A stretch of DNA of 64,000 bases, taken from positions 372,001-436,000 of the forward strand of contig NW_027445626.1 in the NCBI RefSeq assembly GCF_035582795.1, written 5' to 3'. How positions within the stretch are numbered: the first letter of the stretch is position 1; the number at the start of each line of letters is the position of its first letter. This DNA is from Mycteria americana. Lineage: Eukaryota; Chordata; Aves; Ciconiiformes; Ciconiidae. The position numbers and the translations under genes are program-made. The notes beneath the pieces were generated by a model. That model was not told the DNA's origin, made no database searches, and saw only the letters and a program-made list of their open reading frames with translations. Of the stretch, positions 56,996 to 64,000 are shown in pieces.

Positions 56996-58494
56996 GACAC
57001 CCTCAGCAGAACACCAAAGCCTCCCCCTAAGCCCAACAGGGACGAGGCCTTTGCCCTCTTGGCTAGGGCAGTTGCCTCTGCTACCGAGGCCTACCAGGAG
57101 AAACTGTCTTTGGAGGCTCTGGATGTTGTTTCTTCCTCGCCTCTTCTTGGGGAGGCCAGGAAGTGTTGCACAGTTTTTTGACACTTGGCATTGCTCATCC
57201 TCACATGCCACTGCCCCCAGGAAGAGCCCTGAGCCACTCGTGAGGGACAAGATCTGCCTTCCCAGGGCCTGGGGGTCAGGGTTTGGCCTTGCTGCTCCAT
57301 AAAAGAAACCAAGGCTTTTCTCAGCATTACAGCCCCCTGCAGATTGCCTTTGCCTACCTGCAATCACAGCCTCCAGTTATCTGCTCTAACGAGTCCTTGG
57401 GGAGGCTTTGTCAGTAATGGCCCTCAGTGGGGCCAATCAATGCTTCAAGGTTTTTCTTCTGGCTTTGACTTCTTGAGAGGTTTCTTCAGTCTCCTCTCAG
57501 TATCTGAGCTTCACAGACCCAGGGCCAAATACACCATGGGGCTCATTAAAATACAGAAAGCCCTAATGAGCTAGTTCTCTTCCTGTAATTTTCTTCAAGT
57601 CTTCAAGACTTGTACAGCTAATTGGAAGCATTTCACAGTGTTGTTAAAGAGGAAGATTTCAAAGTGCACCCAATAAAAAATATTTTTTTAAACGTTGTAT
57701 TTTATTAATTTCAGTTTAAAGAAGAGGTGATAGCAGCATTCTCCCATTGATATTGATGCAGAGTGTCTCCTCAGGAAGTCTGGACAGGCAGGCAAAGCAG
57801 CCCCTTGAGGTCTGACACGGTATGGACAGCCTTGCTCCTCACCTCCCCAGCCTCACCATTTCTGTCATTGGCCACCTGGGACTTGCTTCACTTTGCCTTA
57901 CCTCAGACTTCACTGACCTCTGGGAGCTGAATGTTACAGCTCCATGGCACCATCTCCCACCTCATCTCCTTAGAGAACCGGCTGCACACAGGCACAGAAG
58001 GAATTTTCCTCTTTCCAAGCAAAGCAAAGTAAAGCATGATCAAGTTTCATGAACACTAAAACACACTCCTCAACCATACGCTAAGTACAAGCTGCCTCTC
58101 ATGAGGCTGACTTTCTACAAGGGATAATCTTATGAGGAATGTTGTAGATCGATAGATACAAAAAGGGAGCTATAAACATAATTGAAGAGTTGGCTCTTGA
58201 AGAGAGACAATTAGGCTACTGAGAGACAGGCAAGCTTTTAGTCCCTGAAGCTCAAAGCAGCAGCATAGGTGAGAGGTATCCAAATGAAGAAAGAGTAAGG
58301 CAAGGAGAAAGCTGGAGAATCATGGCAAGGGCCTTTGTCGAGGCAGTCTGCATCTGAAAAGAGGACTTCAGAAATGGTCTTTGTGTCAGGACAGGAGAAA
58401 GTATATGATAAATGAGAGAAATGAAATACACCGCATAACAGGCAGAATAGTGGTAAGGAAGTTAGAGGGGAAGATTGATATTTCTGTGGAATGT
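56996..58494. other. No gene recognised; contains 58150-58350 duplicate
   Basis: A 124-codon minus-strand frame at 56993-57367 has no recognisable motif. The segment 58150-58350 matches 42890-43100. Otherwise nothing is supported. Confidence 0.4.
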
Positions 58495-59483
58495 GCCTTT
58501 GGAAAGGTCATGGGATTGGGAGAGGTCTCTTGTGAGTGAGGACAAGCCTATGTTGCACCCATCTTTGAAAGAGGCCAAAAGTGCACCCCAGGGAGCCACA
58601 GGCTGTACAAGCTCACCTTGGTGAGGAGTGTGCCAGCAGTTGGAGTCCTCTTGGGTGACATTTCTGGGACCCTGAAAGAGAAGAATGTGTCCACAGGCAG
58701 TCAGCATGGACTTCCAAAGGGTAAATCATGCCTCGTCAACTTGCTTCCCTTCATGACGAAGTAACTGCCTTTGTGCATGAGGGGAGAACAGTGGATGTTG
58801 TTCACCTCAGCTTAAGCAAGGCTTGTGGCATGGTCTCCTGCAATGTTCTTGTACCCAGGTTAGGCCATTAGAGCCTGGATGGGTCAACAAACAGCTGGGT
58901 AAAATACCAGTTGGACGATGAGGCTGAGAGAGCAGTGGTGAAGGGGTCATAGCCTACCTGAAGGCCACTGGCACATCCTGGGGCATTGTGGGGCAGCACA
59001 AGGGACTCTCCTGGGCCCTGTGCACTTTCACATGTGCATCCATGACCCAGAGGAGGAACCTCTCACCACATTTGTCAATGACACTACACTGGAAGGACCA
59101 TTCCTGTGCCTTAGGGATGTCATTCAGGAGAAACCGGACAGGCAGGAGGACTGTCCTGTGAGGAACTTCATGAACTAGAACAAGGGCAAGGCCAGATCCA
59201 CCACCTGGGATAGACTAACGGCTTGCAGTGGCAGGGGCTGGGGACTGCCTGGCCAGGGAGTAGCTCTGCGTAAAAGGCCCTGGTGGAGCTGGGGAACAGA
59301 GGGCACAACACGATCCAGCAGTGGTCTACACAACCCAGTGCGACCTGGTAACAAAGGCAACCAGCAGTGTCCTATAAAGAGAAGCCTCGCCAAAAGTGTG
59401 AGGGAAGAGATCGTCTGCCCCTGCTCATCCCTCGTTAGACCACCTGGACACTCCTGTGTCCACTTCTGGGCCCCCACTTCAAG

Positions 59484-59737
59484 TGTACTGGGTCTGGCCG
59501 GGATGGTGTTCACTTCCTTCGTAGCAGCCCCTGTGGTGCTATGTGTTTGCATTTGTGCCTCAAACAGCGTTGATAACGCACCAGTGTTTTGGCTGTTGCT
59601 GGGCATCAGTCTGCTTGTGAGAGGAGGTGAGTGATTGCCCATGCGTTGCCTGTTGGTTTTGGTTTATGTTTGGCTTTATCTTTTTCTTTTGCCTGTTAAA
59701 CTGTTTTTATTTCAACCCACAAGCTGCACAGCAACTC
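59484..59737 (+). mobile_element. Partial LTR inside the old CR1
   Basis: LTR text 'ctggccgggatggtgttcac', 'gcgttgataacgcaccagtgttttgg' and a closing 'tttatttcaacccacaagct'. It is related to, but shorter than, the LTR at 62147. It is a fossil with no internal region. Confidence 0.68.
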
Positions 59738-60041
59738 ATGCAGCAGCATTGGTAAGGACCTGACCGGCTAAGGAGTTCCCTGCGGAGAAGGGCCTGGGCA
59801 CCGTAGTGGATGCCATAGGAGCCAGTGGGTCTCACAATTCCAAAGGAGAATAAAGAGGTGCGGGTCCTGAGGAGGTCTAGCAAGATGGAGCTAGGGGCCT
59901 AAAGCATGAGGTGTGAGGAGAGTCTGAGGGAAGTGGGCCTCGCTTGAGCCTGCTGAAGTGGAGGCACAGGGCAACCTAATGAAAGCCTACAGCTACCTGG
60001 AGAGATGATGGAGCCAAGCTCGCTTCTTGCAGTGGCCAATC

Positions 60042-60562
60042 ACAGAATCACAGAATCACAGAATCATATAGGTTGGAAAAGACCTTTAAGATCATCGAGT
60101 CCAACCATAAACCTAACACTGCCAAAACCACCACTACACCATGTCTCTAAGCACCTCATCCAAACGTCCTTTAAATACCTCCAGGGATGGCGACTCAACC
60201 ACTTCCCTGGGCAGCCTGTTCCAATGCTTGATAACCCTCTCGGTGAAGAAAAATTTCCTAATATCCAGTCTAAACCTCCCCTGGCACAACTTGAGGCCAT
60301 TTCCTCTTGTCCTATCACTTGTTACCTGGGAGAAGAGACCAACCCCCACCTCTCTACAACCTCCTTTCAGGTAGTTGTAGAGAGCGATGAGGTCTCCCCT
60401 CAGCCTCCTTTTCTCCAGGCTAAACAGTCCCAGCTGCCTCAGCCGCTCCTCATAAGACTTCTGCTCCAGACCCTTCACCAGCTTCGTTGCCCTTCTCTGC
60501 ACATGCTCCAGTACCTCAATATCCCTCTTGTAGTGGGGGGCCCAAAACTGAACACAGTACAA
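60042..60562 (-). mobile_element. Young-looking CR1 3' end (nested, 5'-truncated)
   Basis: It begins on the plus strand with three 'cacagaat' tail units and 'ggttggaaaagacctttaagatcatcgagtcc'. The minus-strand frame from 60664 to 60134 is open for 176 codons, and within the insert it encodes the intact ORF2 C-terminus ([46 protein letters not shown]). It is far better preserved than the CR1 around it, so it is the youngest element here. Confidence 0.9.
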
Positions 60563-60670
60563 TGAGATGACAGAGGCCACAGCCACAAACTGCCTCTTGG
60601 GAGCTCTAGGCTGAGCTTTAGGAAAAATATAAGGGCCTAGGAGGAGCATTGCTGTGATCTCCACCTTTGG

Positions 60671-61744
60671 AGCGCTTCAGGTTTCAGCTCCACAAAGTCA
60701 CAGCCAGCCTGGAGCCTGGACTAGAGAACCCCAGCAGTCTTTTCCCCACCAACCCTTCCATGAGCCTGTGCCTTGCAACGTGCCCTCCAAGAAGAGACTA
60801 AGCTGGAGGTGAGGGTCCCTACATCACAGGACAATTCAGGGTAAAAGGGAGCTCAGGAAGTCTCGAGTCCCACCCAGCTCCAAGCAGGGCCAGCTCTGGG
60901 CTCAGAACAGGTAGCGCAGTAAATGTCAGCATTTGCAGAGGGAGTTTACACATGAACCAGGCATCTAAGGCAGCGTTACAGAAATGGAGATGCGGCATTT
61001 GAGCAGCTCCCTGAACACAGCTGTCACTATGCCATGCCTCCTGAGATTCCTGGGAACATCCACCTTCTTGTGCAGAAGAGTATGATCCTTCTGCAAGTTT
61101 CCTGGCACATCTGCAGAGCAAGGGGTGCTTTAGGCTGTAAACAATTGAAAAAAGCCTCTGACTTGGGTACTATCAACTTAATCACTGAAAGAGAGGGAGA
61201 TGGAGGGATCTCAGAGCTTCCAGGTTCCTGCTGAAGATTTCAGCCTCCGAGAAAGGAGCTCAAAATAAGAGTTTTGAACTAATATAGCCTTTTGATCATT
61301 TCACTTGTGACGCCTCTGCTCCCCACTTTCAACAATTGGCACCCAGAAAGCTCACCTGCTTTTCCTTCCTCTCCTCCCCAAACATGACCAAGTGATGGGA
61401 AGAAAGGAAGCAGAAAGGCCCTAGGCCTCTGTGAATCACCTGGGGTGTGGCACTTGGAGGGCCACAGTGTCATTTCATTGTACACCCCATGAAGAACCAA
61501 GCTGGGAAGTGAGACTGCAAGCCCGAATCAAGAGGGTTCATGGACAGGCAAGGCTGTGTCTATGGCTGGTCTGGAAACCAGGACACCTACAGCATAGCTC
61601 AAGCTGGGGCTGAAGCTCAGGCTTGGGCTTCAATGGTCCCCTGGGCCCATGGACAGAGCTGTGGGTCCAGGCCCCACATTAGGCTGGTCAGGGTGATGAA
61701 GACCTATGGATGCTCTCAGGGCCCTGACACTGCCCCCATGGGAT
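60671..61744. other. Nothing recognised
   Basis: No coding exon, RNA gene or repeat could be supported. Frames of 60-100 codons have no motif. Confidence 0.4.
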
Positions 61745-62045
61745 CCCACCTGCAGTGCCCTCCATAGGCCAACTTCTCATGCCCTGAAGTCCAGGCTCTG
61801 TGCTCTGCTACCCTCCTTCCCCACCTCCCTGGAGATCTGGGAGACCAGCATTTCATGGTCACCCCAGCCAAGGCTGACACTGGTATTCACATGCCTGACC
61901 AGCTCTTCCTCTTTTGGGAGTGCCAGGTCCAGGTGAGCAGAAGACTGAAGGGACTCTTTGGCAGCTCTGCTAAGAACGTTTCCACAAACACCACAAGAAA
62001 CCTCCTGGAAGGTTTGCATCCTGCTGTCTCACTGGACCACTGAAT
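61745..62045 (-). mobile_element. CR1 LINE fragment
   Basis: The minus-strand frame reads KEEELVRHVNTSVSLGWGDHEML, the ORF2 segment between endonuclease and RT. It is a short, isolated piece. Confidence 0.75.
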
Positions 62046-62146
62046 ACCGAGGAAACCTAGTCCCCCAGAAGAGCCAGGCCCTGTGATCCACTGATTTCCT
62101 CAGATCATTTAATTGAGACATCGTTCATTCCTCACCCTGATGTATG

Positions 62147-62733
62147 ACCTGTAAATGGCTGCGATGGAGTTAATGCAGCCCATAGGGTGATGTGCTTTGG
62201 ATTTGACACTAAAACAGCACTGATAACGCAACAGTGTTTTGGCTATTGCTGCACAGTCCTTGCAGAGCGTGAAGGCTTTCTCTTTTTCCCACTCTGCCCC
62301 TGCAGCAAGTAGACTGGGGGTACGCAAGAAGTTGGCAGGGACACAGCTGGGACAGCTGACCCGGAATGACCAAAGGGATATTCCATTGCATATGATGGCA
62401 GGTTCAGCAAAAAAAGTAAAACCTCAAACTCAATGAAAGAAGGAAAAAGGAGAAATATATGTGATCAAGGCACTTGTCTTCCCAAGGCCTGCTTTCCTGG
62501 AAATGGCTAAACATCTGCCTGCCGATGGGACGTAGTGCATGAATTCCTCATTTTGCTTTGCTTGTACACACAGCTTTTGCTTCACCTATTACACTGTCTT
62601 TGTTCTGACCCATGAGTTTTCTTGCTTTTGCACTTCCAGTTCCCTCCCCCGTCCTGCTGGGGGTGGTGGGGGTAGGGGAGAGTGAGCAAACGACTTTGTG
62701 GGTGCTTAGCTGCTGGCTGGGGTCAAACCAAAC
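62147..62733 (+). mobile_element. Solo LTR, same family as 14861-15438
   Basis: About 587 bp. It opens with 'ctgtaaatggctgcgatggagttaat', continues through 'aaagggatattccattgcatatgatg' and closes with 'gagttttcttgcttttgcacttcc' and 'gctggctggggtcaaacc'. It is well diverged from the other copy and carries no internal region. Confidence 0.75.
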
Positions 62734-62774
62734 CGAGCACCTACCACAGTGCCAACATTTCTGGCCTCTACCCA

Positions 62775-62895
62775 CACACACCTTGACCAATGCGCTTTTC
62801 TGATTTATTTTCTCCCCTTGTCCTGTTGAGCTGGGGGAGTGAGTGAGCGGCTGGGTGGCTGTCTGGCTGCTGGTCAACGTTAACCCACCACAGGA
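62775..62895 (+). mobile_element. Fragment of another LTR end
   Basis: 'ttttctccccttgtcctgttgag' followed by 'gtcaacgttaacccaccacag' is the usual closing text of a second avian LTR family. Only the end is present. Confidence 0.6.
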
Positions 62896-62939
62896 CCACC
62901 CCAGGACTGCTGCACCCAGTATAGGGCTTCCCAGCACAA

Positions 62940-63060
62940 TGAAGACCCTGACAGACTGGAGCAAGTCCTGCAGAGGCCAGAAGGATGGTTGGGGCCTGGA
63001 GCACGTTATGGACAAGGAGAGGCTGAGAGAGCTGGGGTTTTGAGAAATCCCTCGGAGTCA
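62940..63060 (+). mobile_element. Small CR1 LINE fragment
   Basis: 'gcctggagcacgttatggacaaggagaggctgagagagctggg' is CR1 3'-region text. Confidence 0.65.
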
Positions 63061-64000
63061 AACACTGGAGCAAGGACCCAGGCCAGCTGGTGCGTTCTGA
63101 ATCACTGGACAGCTTCAGTATTTGTCGAGACAAGGCCATGAGCACCTGCTCGAGCTGGAGCTGTCTGAGAATGGGCTTGGCTGAGAGAGCAGCTGTGGCA
63201 AGAGCTCTGGGACTTGGTGTGTAAAGAGTGTCAGTAGGAAACTGGTTTCCTCTTTATTAATAATGGCTGTGGAGTTGGGTATCACTGAGCCTCAGAGGAG
63301 GATGGAGGTGACCATACAGCAAAGGTCCCTTCTCATGGCTGGGCTGTATGCCCAGAGATGGAAATGGCTGGTGTATGGGACCGGTCTGGGACAATATTCC
63401 TAGGGCAGCTTCCCCGGGGTGTCCAGGGAGCATGGCACAGACCAAGCCCCTCTCTTCTGCACCTTTGGTGCCTTGCTTCCTTCATTTTGCCACCTGGCTC
63501 TGCCTTGTGAGCACCCTGCTGTGTGCCCTTCTCCTGCACACTCGCACAGCTTAGCTCTACACTGGTGTTTCCTCTTCCAGGACTTCTCCAGCCCAGCCCC
63601 AGCTCCAGCTCTCCACACCTGCCCTGGCCCCATGGCAGTGCCCACCACAGGGGGCTGCAGCACTCTGGGCACTCAACCACAGCTCCGGCTGCTCTGAAGG
63701 CCACAGCAGCTCCTGGAGGTCAGACAGGGGGGTCAGCCTCCCCACCAGCCCCAGGGCTGCTGCTGGCCAAAAGGGCAAGAGGAAACGGAGCCCAGTCAAT
63801 CTCTAGCCCTGCTGCATTCATATTGTAGGTTGTCCCTAACCCCGACTGCATTTGCACCCTTCTCTGCCCCCACCAGCCCCTCTCCCTAGGACAGCACAAG
63901 AGTCCTGGCCCTGGGGCTCCTCAGGCACCTCCCGCATCTCTCCAGTCTCCCTTTGCCATGCCCACTGGGTCCACGCTGAGTCCCATGGCACTGCAGAGTC
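63061..64000. other. Nothing recognised to the window end
   Basis: GC-rich towards the end with overlapping chance frames (up to 123 codons on the minus strand). No splice-bounded exon or known motif was found. A gene may begin beyond the window. Confidence 0.4.

Larger units (their letters stand above)
58495..60670 (+). mobile_element. Old CR1 LINE carrying two later insertions
   Basis: CR1 ORF2 words occur in order: ANVAPIFK-like text and 'caggcagtcagcatggacttcc' (58530-58720), 'gggcattgtggggcagcacaaggg' (58980) and 'cacttctgggcccccacttcaag' (59450-59483). The 3' part follows at 59740-60041 and the end piece at 60563-60670. An LTR (59484-59737) and a younger CR1 in reverse orientation (60042-60562) split it. 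Its frames are heavily broken. Confidence 0.78.

Noticed and set aside
56993-57367. 124-codon minus-strand frame with basic PKKRRGR patch
   Set aside because: The patch resembles a nuclear signal, but no family, start context or splice site supports a gene.

Overview
The window looks like bird genomic DNA. The signs are many CR1 LINE fragments with the avian CR1 3' end, avian endogenous-retrovirus LTRs, two intact olfactory receptor genes of the OR14 (avian gamma-c) type, and a multi-domain scavenger receptor cysteine-rich (SRCR) gene. The pairing of OR genes with SRCR genes is known from the MHC-bearing microchromosome of birds (chicken chromosome 16). I infer, but cannot prove from this window, that the locus comes from the equivalent chromosome.

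Layout. 1-12.7 kb: an OR pseudogene (+), a CR1, a ~64-bp minisatellite, a TTAGGG-like tract, a second OR pseudogene (-), an intact OR14 gene (-), and an OR relic (+). 12.4-18 kb: old CR1 pieces and a broken ERV with an LTR at its left end. 18.2-20.4 kb: a decayed tRNA-Phe-like sequence and a good tRNA-Ala(TGC). 20.8-33.9 kb (-): a nearly complete WC1/CD163-type receptor gene, read here as 17 coding exons: signal peptide, nine SRCR domains, two short spacers, a transmembrane exon and a tail with tyrosine motifs. All its internal junctions are phase 1. The upstream half grew by a ~2.85-kb internal tandem duplication, and one duplicated exon has lost its GT donor.

34.9-37.5 kb: the ~64-bp minisatellite returns, followed by three phase-compatible exons of a gene I do not recognise (+). 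Both of its introns are filled with tandem repeats. 38.8-42.7 kb: CR1 pieces, one split by a solo LTR with a target-site duplication. 43.8-49.5 kb: a second copy of the OR14 block in the same orientation, again with an OR relic (+) upstream. 49.6-52.4 kb: a long CR1. 52.4-55.6 kb: a 3.2-kb polypurine tract. 56.2-57.0 kb: an inverted copy of the dispersed repeat and TTAGGG-like tract seen at 4.5-5.5 kb. 57-64 kb: nested CR1 and LTR fossils and no convincing gene.

Intact host genes are therefore two OR14 receptors, one SRCR receptor, one tRNA-Ala and the 3' part of one unidentified gene. Exon borders were read by eye from splice signals and phase. Borders of old repeats are approximate.
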